A stretch of 64,000 nucleotides of DNA from Acytostelium subglobosum LB1 (taxonomy: Eukaryota > Evosea > Eumycetozoa > Acytosteliales > Acytosteliaceae): contig NW_012236500.1 in assembly GCF_000787575.1 (NCBI RefSeq), positions 135,001 through 199,000 of the forward strand, given 5' to 3'. Positions within the stretch are counted from its first letter, which is position 1. Each line of letters starts with the position of its first letter. Shown piece after piece: positions 1 to 9,778 of the stretch. The translations under genes and the position numbers were made by a program. The notes below the pieces were generated by a model, which worked only from the letters and a program-made list of their open reading frames with translations, had not been told where the DNA came from and did not search any database.

Positions 1-60
1 GAAAGTAAGTTCTCCAAGAGGAAGAATCCAATAAAGTATGGAACACAATCATTAATATAA
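1..60 (+). CDS. C-terminal end of an upstream gene (partial)
   Basis: Frame 1 is open from the window edge and ends with TAA at 58-60, giving a basic 19-residue tail (ESKFSKRKNPIKYGTQSLI). AT-rich non-coding DNA follows at once, as after other genes here. The fragment is too short to assign a family. It could also be chance, because 20 open codons are weak evidence. Confidence 0.35.
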   Translation, partial: ESKFSKRKNPIKYGTQSLI

Positions 61-530
61 TCATAGAACTCTATATCCTCAAAGATATAGTTCCTTCCCA
101 TCTTTGATGTTACTGTATAATGATTGATTGAATGAATGAATCAATCAGTAATGTATAAGTATTAAAAGTATGTATATGTATAAATGAAGTAATCGCAAAG
201 AGAATGAATGATTGAATGATTGAATGGATGATATTGAGTTAATGAATAGCTGTGGGTGGTCCAATAGTTGGACTAACTTGGTGATGACCTCACCTCATTC
301 ACACACTTATATTGCAATATCCAACTTGATTTGCTCTCAACTCACACTCGTCGGGGTCTATCGCATGAATTTGGTGATCGTTCAACAGCTTGTTTCGGCT
401 TATGCGTGACAAAGTGTGGGTGTTTGAGTCCGAAACAGGCAATCAATGATGAAGATGGAGATTAAATGTGATAGATACTATGCCTGGGTATATATTATCA
501 TTATTTAGAATAGAGCATTGACCTTTTTTT

Positions 531-779
531 TTATAAGTTCGGGTCGATCCATACCCAATCATCATCATCGATAACATCAGGGTTACATGCATGGTGGATC
601 AGTGTTTTTTTCGAGCTTTCAATACCCGAAACAGCAATTACAATTGTACAATCCAATTGATTGTCATTGTGTGATTTACCCTTGGGTTGGCTTTGCTTTA
701 GGCATTGAGAAAACGATTCTCTTTTAGTAAAAGTAGTATGTAATGATGATTGATTGTTGACGTGGTCGTCTATCATCAT
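531..779 (-). CDS. possible small hypothetical protein, 82 aa
   Basis: The minus-strand ORF has a double ATG and ends in an acidic/aromatic tail (DDDDWVWIDPNL). Codon choice and a hydrophobic stretch (CTIVIAVSGI) look more like coding sequence than the flanking AT-rich DNA. No family is recognised. It lies between the upstream gene tail and CK2 alpha, which starts at 1211 on the other strand. It could be a short gene or the last exon of a spliced one; no clear upstream exon was found. Confidence 0.3.
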   Translation of the reverse strand: MMIDDHVNNQSSLHTTFTKRESFSQCLKQSQPKGKSHNDNQLDCTIVIAVSGIESSKKTLIHHACNPDVIDDDDWVWIDPNL

Positions 780-1210
780 TCAAATCTAAATATTGATGAA
801 TCATCAATCTTGTACTTTGTAAATCATTATTATCTCTCTCTCACCCTCACTCATACTTACATTATCTCTTCATACATTCTCTTTATCTCTCTGTCTCTAC
901 AAATAACACAACCCAGGGAATGAATAAAGTTGAAAAAATGGAGGGAAGTGAATTGAAAGGGTGGGATTGGTTGAATAAAAAGATAATTAGTGTGTGAATT
1001 GTGGTGAGGGTTGCTGTGAATCAAACAACCTTGTGAGTCTGTGTTTGTTTCAATCAATCATTCATTTCAATTTTTCTTCAAACACATAAACACACAAACA
1101 CACAACTTATAAGTATTCATATATATATATATTTGGAAGACACACAGTGAGACAGAGACAGAGAGGAAGAGAGTGATAGATATATATATATAGTTGGTGG
1201 ACATACAAAG

Positions 1211-2464
1211 ATGAGCCACGCAAAGAGACATAAGAATCGTATATTGAGGAACAAAGCTAGAATCTATTGTGATGTCAATTATAACAAACCAAAGGATTAC
1301 TGGAACTATGAAGCATTGAATGTAGAATGGGGGTATGTATCACAGTGAATGATTGAATGAATGTATGGACAATGATCATTAACCTGCCTGAACTCAATAT
1401 TTGTTGTGTAGATCACAAGATGATTATGAGATTGTTAGAAAGATTGGACGTGGAAAGTACTCTGAAGTATTTGAAGGTGCTCATAGTAAGAATAATGAGA
1501 AGTGTGTGATCAAGGTACTGAAGCCTGTAAAGAAGAAGAAGATTAAGAGAGAGATTAAGATTCTGCAGAACTTGTGCGGAGGCCCAAATATCATCACGCT
1601 GTTGGATGTGGTCCGCGATCCTCAATCAAAGACACCAAGCCTCATCTTTGAATACATCAACAACACCGACTTCAAACACCTGGCGCCCACGCTGACCGAC
1701 TTTGATGTGCGATACTACATATTAGAGTTACTGCGCGCCCTCGACTTTTGCCACTCCAACGGCGTCATGCATCGCGATGTCAAGCCCAGCAACGTCATGA
1801 TCGATCATCAGAAACGCAAGCTCTTCCTCATCGACTGGGGTCTGGCTGAATTCTACCATCCCAACCAGGACTACAATGTCCGTGTCGCCTCTCGTCCCTA
1901 CAAGGGACCAGAGTTGCTCGTCGATATGGAGGACTATGATTATAGCTTGGACATGTGGAGTCTTGGATGCATGTTTGCTGGAATGGTATGTTGTAGAAAT
2001 AATGTATCTTAGGGCCTACACACTTTACTAATCATTCAATCAATGATGGTCATCACGTTCATAGCTCTTCCAGAAGGATCCATTCTTCCATGGACATGAC
2101 AACATTGATCAACTTGTCAAGATTGTCAAGGTGTTGGGCACTGAAGAGTTCTACGCATACTTGGACAAATATGGAATAGTGATCGATCCAACTCTACAAA
2201 ATATACTTGGCAAGTATGTATTGATCATATCTCTCGTCATAAACAATGCATGTATACTCACCAACCAATCAATCAATGAACAGACATCCAAAGAAGCCAT
2301 GGGCAAAGTTCGTTACAAACGACAACAAGAACCTTGCTGTGCCAGAGGCCATTGATTTCCTGGACAGACTCTTGCGCTACGATCCAGCAGAGAGACTGAC
2401 GACAAAGGAGGCGATGGAGCATCCATACTTCAAGATCCTGCTCCAGAATTCACACATGAACTAG
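1211..2464 (+). CDS. Casein kinase II catalytic subunit alpha
   Basis: This is a serine/threonine kinase of the CK2 holoenzyme, acting in nucleus and cytoplasm on acidic sites. Four exons, about 1211-1332, 1412-1985, 2065-2213 and 2284-2464, join in phase to 341 aa, the usual CK2 alpha length. The ATG at 1211 gives the family N-terminus ([19 protein letters not shown]). Next come the Gly-rich loop ([11 protein letters not shown]), the basic stretch [15 protein letters not shown], catalytic [10 protein letters not shown], the CK2-typical DWG (in place of DFG) in LIDWGLAEF, and the RPYKGPELL segment. The last exon ends [14 protein letters not shown]. Introns are 70-79 nt with GTATGT donors and TCAATCA-rich interiors. 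All catalytic residues are present and nothing suggests decay. Confidence 0.95.
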
Positions 2465-2889
2465 TTTGGCTGCTTTACTCAACAACAGGTCCACCTTTCC
2501 TACTTCCCTCCCCTCCCCTCTTTCCCTGTATCCAACTCCTCTTCGTTTCCCCTTTCCACCTTTCCACCAAACAAACCCCCCCTTGTAGACAACAATAGCA
2601 GCGCTGCAAGTGCACGCACGTACATCATCGGAGGATGAGCTGTCCACACAAACACACATATATGTATATCCACAGTGGACGATCAAACATGTAATATTAA
2701 AGGTCGCATGCACCCTGCTTGTCAACACATGTTATGGTATTCCAACCAAAAGATAGATTGGTTGGACAATTAATTGATTGATATTGGTTGGATTGTTTTG
2801 TCGTTTCTGTACAATGACGCCAACATGTGTACACCTTTGCAGTCTGATGGAGTGGACGACGTCGAAGTTGATCATCCATTCCATGCCAT

Positions 2890-3721
2890 TTATATCTCCA
2901 TTGATTCATTGTCGCCAGACAGAGGAACACTGGACTCTGAATTAATGTTGACTGTATTCTCATCAAATGCTTGATACTTGATCGTCAATACTCCCCATAT
3001 CTAGATATGTAATGAGTCAGTCAGTCAGTCAGCCAACCAACAAGTAAGGGTCAGAGGTCAGTTTGCCAACACCTACCATTGCAAAGAAGATGGTCATTAT
3101 TGACCAGGCAATGTCGTCTTTGCGATTGATATCAAAGTAGAACATGAGTGAAATGCCAGCAATAAGTATCAGTGCGACACATAGTACCAGCTTAAGATTG
3201 ACCATCAGTTTGTTCCTAGGTGACCTCTCTGCATTCAGTCTTTGATAACCTGGTGTCGATCTATAATAAAACTGTTTGATTGATTGATTGATTGGTCAGT
3301 GGTTTGTCTTGTCATCGGATATGCATTGGGACTGTCTATCATCATGACATGCTCGAGCATCAAACATACCCATATATCTGCGACTAGTAGGAATGCAGAG
3401 ATTGATGATATAAGAGGAAGATATAATGATTCTGTCTCATGTTTAACAGAATAGTATATGAATGCTATCAGACAGACCAACTGAATGTATGATGGTTAGG
3501 TAATAAGGTCATGTCAGTCAGTCAGAGTTCATCGATGTGGACTCAGCTCAGCAGACTAAAGAATGTATGCATACTCCCCAACAGAATGGAATGCCAAGTT
3601 TAAGAAGGTCCAATGATGTTAAGTTGTTCGGTAGGCCCATTATTATTAAGTAAATGTAATCTTTCGGAGTTAACTCAAGTCTAAGTTGTGTAGTGTCTTT
3701 CCTGTTATTGTATACAAAGTA
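2890..3721 (-). CDS. Multi-exon four-TM membrane protein (C-terminal part; 5' exons unresolved)
   Basis: Four in-phase exons on the minus strand, about 3721-3575, 3480-3370, 3271-3077 and 3000-2890, encode 187 residues ending ESSVPLSGDNESMEI. They hold four hydrophobic helices: LGIPFCWG/LVCLIAFIYYSV, LPLISSISAFLLVADIW, LKLVLCVALILIAGISLMFYF and IAWSIMTIFFAM/IWGVLTIKY. Each join is phase 0 with GT..AG ends. The first listed exon begins after an AG at 3722 and lacks a start codon, so more exons lie upstream. A likely one at about 4615-4730 encodes an Asn/Thr-rich, Cys-containing stretch (DVCFRKDVTGSTNHTQ). The overall shape suggests a receptor-like or transporter-like integral membrane protein, but no family is recognised. 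Confidence 0.7.
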
Positions 3722-4960
3722 CTATATTATTGATATCTCTTGTGTCGACAGAATCAAGATATTCACTGTGAATATCTGTTTGTTGTTGTTGTTGTAGTAA
3801 TTGTGTTGTAGTTGTTGAATAGTGTTGTTCAAGATAGAATAGAGAGACTGAACAACATAAATGAATAAATGTTGGAAGTTGTTTGAAATTGATGTAACCC
3901 CTGACACGCTTCACCATAGATGGTCCATCCTTTTTTTATTAATTTTAGTATTTACTTCATTAGTTGTGACAAACTAAGATGAGTTGTTTATCCTGGTGAT
4001 CAGAAATATAATCAAAGGAATTATCAATAGGTATAGAACATACTATACTAATTATTATCATTCATTCAAACATATTATTGAATGGAGTGAGTGTCACCAA
4101 CTTCCCTTCGCCCATTGGGATAACCAATCAGTCTATACGGCTGTCAGGTAGTTGAAAGAATGAGTGAGTGGCCGATGGCAATACTTCGATTCACTTATTC
4201 CTATTCTCGGAAGGGTATCCACTTCCAAATGTGATGATGTAGTTGACAATATACGTATGGTATGGTTAACAGATTGATCGACTACGTGTGACTAGTCAAT
4301 CAATCACAACTGCTCACACTTCTAAGGGAGAAAAGAACACAATATGTTCATATACTTAGAACAGAACAATGACCATGGCGACCATGGTCAGTTCCCATTC
4401 ATTTAATCAACAGACTCTGAAGTACTGCCATACCATACCCAAACCCTCAAGTGGTTATTGTGTTCGTGCGTTCCACTGTGGAGCGTATTATTATCATTAT
4501 GAGATTGGTCGTGTGAGTGATTGATCATTACCAAATGAATGAATGAGATTGATTAATTGATTATATGTGTGTGTTTATGTTAGTGTTTGATTGTGATGTT
4601 GAAGTGGTTGATCACTCACTTTAGGTGTGATCATTATGAGTTGGTGGTTGTTGTTGATTCGTAGACAGTGTGATTGAGTGTGATTGGTACTGCCTGTGAC
4701 GTCTTTCCTAAAACATACATCACCATCATTGGAATCTATTACCTCTCAATGAGTGAGTGTGAGCTTGTGATTGCAACAACCACTGTCTCATTCATTCAAC
4801 TCCATATAAGTACACCACTCATATGTATGATAGATAGTTGGTTGGAAGGTCTTCAACTCAAACTGAATGCCGTACAATTGCAACCGATCACTTGTGATGG
4901 TTATCCATTATGAAGGAATTAGAATGTACCATACACAACCAACAACAACACTATTTATGG
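3722..4960 (-). other. Region holding probable unresolved 5' exons of the membrane-protein gene
   Basis: The region is mostly AT-rich with TGATTGA repeats. On the minus strand about 4615-4730 reads as an extracellular-looking exon ending ITPK before a GTGAGT donor. A second open stretch at about 4785-4895 (LYGIQFELKTFQPTIYHTYEW) may be another. I could not find phases that join these to the exon at 3721. The plus-strand 79-codon ORF at 4674-4913 lies antisense to these stretches and is probably their shadow. Confidence 0.35.
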
Positions 4961-5300
4961 ACATATATACTTCCTTCCATTTCAAGGAGTGAGTGTGTAT
5001 GTGATCAGTGACAATGATTAATTGATTGAACCAACAGCAGCATCACCATTACCACCACTTTAATCCAATGGATTCCTTAAATGTCGTTTAAAGAGTTGGA
5101 TGGGTTGGGTTGGGTCGGACAAGTCAACTATTTAAAGGACAAATGTTTGATCACTTTTAAAATCAAATCAACATTGTTACTGCTCAATACAAATAATAAC
5201 AAAGCTTATACCTATCAAGCTATCCTACAGCATAATATAAACATTATTAATATATTATTAATTATAATTATCCAATCAATCAATTAATCAATCTTACAAA

Positions 5301-5495
5301 ATGTTGTTCAAGAACCTTTCCAAATTCTCATTCTCATCTGTCTCTGCTCAGTCAATTCAGTCTAGCCAAGTGTCTAGTGCCTCTGGAAACACTCAATCCA
5401 ATCTGATACAGACTTCCAATTCTACTGCCAATGGTTTCTGGTATTCTCCAAAGTCCTTTGCTGTTGGTCCAAGATACCTGGATCTTGGAAATTAA
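5301..5495 (+). CDS. Small Ser/Gln/Asn-rich protein, 64 aa
   Basis: An intronless 64-codon ORF starts at an ATG after an A-rich leader (CTTACAAAATG), a context typical of dictyostelid starts. The product has a short hydrophobic/basic head (MLFKNLSKFSF), a Ser/Gln/Asn-rich middle and the tail FWYSPKSFAVGPRYLDLGN. An AATAAA lies at about 5560. Dictyostelids carry families of tiny Ser-rich proteins expressed in development; this one is similar in size and style, but I cannot place it in a named family. The upstream run ATGGGTTGGGTTGGGTCGG at about 5100 and the TATTTAAAGG at 5129 could be promoter elements. Confidence 0.65.
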   Translation: MLFKNLSKFSFSSVSAQSIQSSQVSSASGNTQSNLIQTSNSTANGFWYSPKSFAVGPRYLDLGN

Positions 5496-5581
5496 TTAAT
5501 TAATTAATTATTTTTATTAATATGTATAAGTGACGACACACCTATCTGTATATACGACAAATAAATGTTACACAACATTGT

Positions 5582-5662
5582 TTATAATTCATTACCCTTA
5601 CCCTTGCCCTTTCCCTTTCCCTTGAATTTGAACTTCAAATTCTTGGTAACAAAAATATACAT
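5582..5662 (-). other. Micro-ORF with Lys-Gly repeats (26 aa), uncertain
   Basis: On the minus strand an ATG at 5662 opens MYIFVTKNLKFKFKG followed by a KG repeat and a stop. It sits in the short gap between two plus-strand genes. The (AAGGG)n-like repeat may simply be a purine repeat that happens to be open; there is no other sign of coding. Confidence 0.12.
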
Positions 5663-5774
5663 TTTTTGCAAAAGCATCAATGAACATGCTAACCTCCAAC
5701 ATTATCATTCTTAAAATTTCAAACAAATAATAATAATAGATAAATATCGAAAGGATGAACTAGAACTACCTAAT

Positions 5775-7620
5775 ATGTTACAAAAGACATTGATAGACAT
5801 ATTGATTCAAAATCAATTGGATGCAATCAGTCTAAGTCTATCATGCAAATATCTATTCAATTTGATACAAGGCAGAACTCCAGAGATTGAACTCAAGACT
5901 CCAACAGATGTAAAGGGTTTGATAGTGACCAAGCTATCGACTCCTTTCATTCAGAGGTATTCGAGATACACAGAACAAAGTTATGACTTGGATCAAATGC
6001 CAAAGTATACCTTTGCCGACACGATCAATCACTTGGTGTTGATTCAAGCAAACCCGCCCGATCATTGGCCGACATCACTTCGGTCGTTGGTCATAGGCAG
6101 AGAATCAAAAATTCCAAAGTTTCTTCCAGAGACTATTACATCATTGGCTTTCAGCTATTCCAACATTGATACAACTGCCCCGGAAACATATCCGCAATCA
6201 CTTCGCCATATTAAATTGGGATATCTTCACCACAATGCCATCAAACCTGGATCTCTCCCTCAATCACTTATCTCACTCTTTGTTGGATGGTCTTACAACA
6301 AAGAGTTTGAACCAGGTGCACTACCATCATCTCTTCAATCATTAATTTTGGGGAACTTATTCAACCTCTCAATTATCTCCCGCAGTCACTTGTTCATTTA
6401 TCTTTGGGCTGCGACTTCAATTATCCACTATTGGCCTCTAACCTACCAAGATCCTTGACAAGGCTGATGATTAGCAATCATTATTCTTTTGATCTTCCTC
6501 CTGGTGCTCTTCCCAACACCTTGGAGGTACTTACCTTTGGCTTAGAGACAACCCAAAACTACGGCAGAGAAGATCCACCACAATTGTATTTCACCGAACC
6601 AATGGCAAACAAACTCCAACCTGGATCTTTACCTCAATCACTAAAATCATTGAGGCTGAACCAGAATGCATTCATTGGCAACATATTGAGCCCAGGCATC
6701 CTACCCGACTCGAGTTCACTCACCAATGTATTTCTTGGATACAGGTTCAACCAACCATTGTTGTCAGAGTCATTACCATCCCACATCGTTCACCTAAGCT
6801 TTGGACCATACTTTGATCAGCCACTGGATCCTCTTGTTCGACATGTCTACTCCAGTACCAATCTAAGTGGCCATTATGAACATGTATTACCTTTTCTACA
6901 ATCGTTGAGACTGGGATTCTATTTCAATCATCCAATAACGCCAAGGGTACTTGGCAATGCTTTGACCCTACTCCAAGTTGGCTTACGTTTCAATCATGAG
7001 CTATTGCCTGGCACTCTGCCTCTTTCGCTCAGAACATTGGAGCTGGGGCACGCTTACAAATACAAGTTCGCCAAGGACCTACTTCCTCCATCACTCACAT
7101 CACTTCAGATTGGCGAAGGTCTCAAGGCAAAGATGTCATTGCCTAGACTCTCGCGCTTGGTAGTCGGCAAGTTTGTACAACTCAAGAACCTAGAGTACTC
7201 CACTGATTCACTTGGTATCTCTCAAATTAGGACTCATTTGGACCACCATCTATATTAGAAAATCTAAGTACTCTGGAAGTAACTCATAGTCATATAAGCT
7301 TTACGGGTAATCCATTCCAGAAGATGATGGCATACTGTAAGAAGCTATTGACGACCGTTCCAAATTGTAATACGTACATCATACACGTTGGTGGACTGGA
7401 TCGCAGATCCATCCATATTCGCAAGCTGGATTCAAACAACTCTATTGTTTTCACTGACAGGCCACCTTACGACCAGGGGATTCCAATAGTTAGGCAGTCA
7501 ATCCATTTCATGTCCATCAATGCCGATAAGAAGGCAAAGTCAAAGAAGCGATCAAACAAAGTTGTAGAGAAGGAGGATGAAAAGGAGAAGAAAAAGTCGT
7601 CCAAGAAAAGTAGGAAATAA
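5775..7620 (+). pseudogene. FNIP-repeat protein gene, interrupted by two frameshifts
   Basis: The N-terminus (MLQKTLIDILIQNQLDAISLSLSCKYLFNLI) is F-box-like and is followed by many FNIP-type repeats of the form LPxSLxxLxLGxxFNxPLxPGxLP, a leucine-rich-like repeat expanded in Dictyostelium. The reading frame changes twice. Near 6365-6375 the repeat continues only in the +1-shifted frame (PLNYLPQSLVHLSLG). Near 7230-7250 the frame shifts again and continues to a Lys-rich tail ending at 7620 (KKSSKKSRK). No intron fits either point, since the gaps would be too short. Repeat integrity is otherwise excellent, so these are either assembly indels or a very young pseudogene. The substrate is unknown; F-box/FNIP proteins are thought to recruit targets to SCF ubiquitin ligases. 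Confidence 0.75.
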
Positions 7621-7919
7621 AGTCCAAGTTCAAGTTAATATCGAATGTGAAGATGTAATCTCCATCGGTGATTTATTCGACTCCATGTATGGGATGTCCA
7701 CTTAACGGTCAAGTGCCGCATGAGTGGAGTTGGTCAGCCACTCTTCCACACCTGCTTTGCCTCTATTCTCGCTAAATTGATGTGATGTATGTACATTGGA
7801 TGATGAGTGATGATCAATGAGGCCAAAGATGTTAGGGTTGTAGGATGGGATGGGATGGGATGGGATGGACGTCATTGTGGAGGAGAGAAGGAAGCGAGAA
7901 GAAGGATATCTCCACTCTG

Positions 7920-8899
7920 TTAACAGCATGATGTCTTGGCAGGGGCACCGCCTGCACCTCTGACTGCGCTCTTGTCGCCATCGCTGACCTGTATTCCCAG
8001 ACTGTCCATGTCGATCAGACCATCCTCAATCTTTGATACAATCGACTTTGCGCACTTCAAGAATGTCTCCTCGACATTGTCACCAGACAATGCACTAGTC
8101 TCGAGGAACAACAAGTCTATAATGATGGTTGGCGTCAGATACTATCAATTACTCAATCAATCATCGCATGAGTTCAGTCATACCATTCTCCTGAGCCACC
8201 TTGATCGCCTCCAAAAATGATACTTCTCTCTCTGCAGACATATCGCTCTTGTTTCCAACCAATATAATCGTTACGTCCTTGCTCGCGAGTGCTCTGGCAT
8301 CACTCAGCCAGTTTGTGATGTGATTATAAGTCTCTCGGCTATCAAGACGAAACATGTTAGTCACTTGTTTGTTTGATCGCCATCATTCCAACAACAACAT
8401 ACTTGGCAATATCATATACCAGGATAACACCTGCTGATCCTCTATAATAACTTCTTGTAACTGATCTGAACCTCTCTTGACCGGCTGTATCCCAAACCTG
8501 TAGCTTGACAGACCTTCCTCCGACCTCTACTATCCTAGATGCAAAGTCTACTCCTATAGTATGATTTGATTGACTCTTAACTAAATAGCAATCGATATAT
8601 ATTAGTTGTCTGTCCATCCCTGATTCACTCTCAATCATTCAATCGATCAATCAATCACTCTCTCCAACAACCTACACTTATTATCTGTGAATCTATATAA
8701 CAAGCATGATTTCCCTATTACATCATAAGTGTAGTCGTTGTATTACAATGATAGTTAGTATCGTCTGAATGATGTCTCAATCGATCGACCAATCAATCTG
8801 CGATTGCGATGTTGATTTGATCATGCCAGACAACATACCAACATTAGGATCACCAATGATGAGGAACTTGAAATGAAGCATTCCTTTATTATTAACCAT
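7920..8899 (-). CDS. Rab4-family small GTPase
   Basis: Five exons, about 8899-8839, 8714-8678, 8573-8403, 8338-8184 and 8116-7920, join in phase to 206 aa. Visible motifs are the P-loop GDPNVGKSC, the switch-I Thr in [30 protein letters not shown], and [18 protein letters not shown]. The tail ends TSCC, a prenylation signal. The segments [11 protein letters not shown] and EREVSFLEA match Rab4 better than Rab14. Rab4 works in early-endosome recycling; in dictyostelids it is linked to contractile-vacuole and endosomal traffic. The start at 8899 gives the canonical [17 protein letters not shown]. Introns are short with GTATGT or GTGTAG donors. Confidence 0.93.
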
Positions 8900-9003
8900 T
8901 TCTATGTTATGTTATATAATTATATATGTATATATGTATTTGTATATTTATGTTTGTGATAATACTGGGCAGCCCCTCTTTGGTGAACACCTCAATAATT
9001 AGA
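8900..9003. promoter_or_regulatory. Short divergent promoter between Rab4 and the small gene at 9004
   Basis: About 100 bp separate the Rab4 start codon (minus) from the next plus-strand ATG. The segment is almost pure A/T, with TATATA and TATGTAT runs at 8925-8955, as expected for dictyostelid core promoters. No specific factor site is recognised. Confidence 0.35.
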
Positions 9004-9243
9004 ATGACTTGGCAAAGGAAAGCTCAAAGTATGCAATGCTACACCTTCACACACACACACACCATGAGATCAAGTTGATTCGAAATCCTTGCGATGAAGG
9101 AGACCACGTGGTCTTCAAGGTTGACGAGCTAATGAGAATGATTGCGTGAGTTAGAGTATCTCTATCTCTATCTCACTTCAACTTTAATGTAATTGTATCA
9201 TTATGTGATCATAATAGTATTATTAAAGATAGAAATAAACAAT
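9004..9243 (+). CDS. Probable 53-aa protein gene with one intron
   Basis: An ATG at 9004 opens MTWQRKAQSMQC and continues through KLIRNPCDEGDHVVFKVDELMRMI to a GTGAGT donor at about 9145. An AG acceptor (ATAATAG) at about 9218 restores the frame and adds AIIKDRNKQ and a stop. The central stretch has the composition of a folded protein, unlike its surroundings. Its length is below usual ORF cut-offs. No family is recognised, and the start could lie in an upstream exon. Confidence 0.45.
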
Positions 9244-9778
9244 GAAATATAGATATAGATATATATCAGTTAAATATTGTTTGTAATACGATACGATAGT
9301 GTAGTGGAATGCAAAGATGTTTGCATCATTCGGAGATGAAGGGTAACTAGTTGAAGTACTACAACAACAACAACAATGGTATCATAATTTATAAATTGTT
9401 ACATTGTACACAGAAGAAGGTAAGCAAAGATAATTGAATGTAGACAAAAGAGATAAAGTTGAAGCAAAGGTGATGTGAAAGTAGTCCGCGATGAGTAAAA
9501 GATATTTTTGATTCGTTTGCAGGTGTTGGTGATTGGGCATAATTCGATCACCAAAAAATGGGAGTGAGTCCTTAGCCCAATTCCAAACAAGATATTTGCA
9601 TGCAAATAAGACGGGGGCACATCAGATTGTTGTTGATTTGGACCAACAATGGTGACCCTCTAGCCACCTTATCTAGAAGAGCTCATCATCAATGCCTCAT
9701 TCATTCATTCATTCATTTGATCACTCAACTTGTATATACCTTATTTCTATTTATTTATTTGTATGATTGATTTAAAGG
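9244..9778. other. Intergenic, AT-rich
   Basis: The segment contains (CAA)n at 9361, CATT repeats at 9700 and two A/T-rich stretches. A 73-codon minus ORF at 9399-9620 is hydrophobic but has intergenic composition and no supporting context. I see no gene that I can support. Confidence 0.4.

Noticed and set aside
4674-4913. 79-codon plus-strand ORF
   Set aside because: It lies opposite probable exons of the minus-strand membrane gene, and its product has no coherent hydrophobic or family pattern.
9399-9620. 73-codon hydrophobic minus ORF
   Set aside because: Base composition equals the surrounding spacer; no family, splice or start support.
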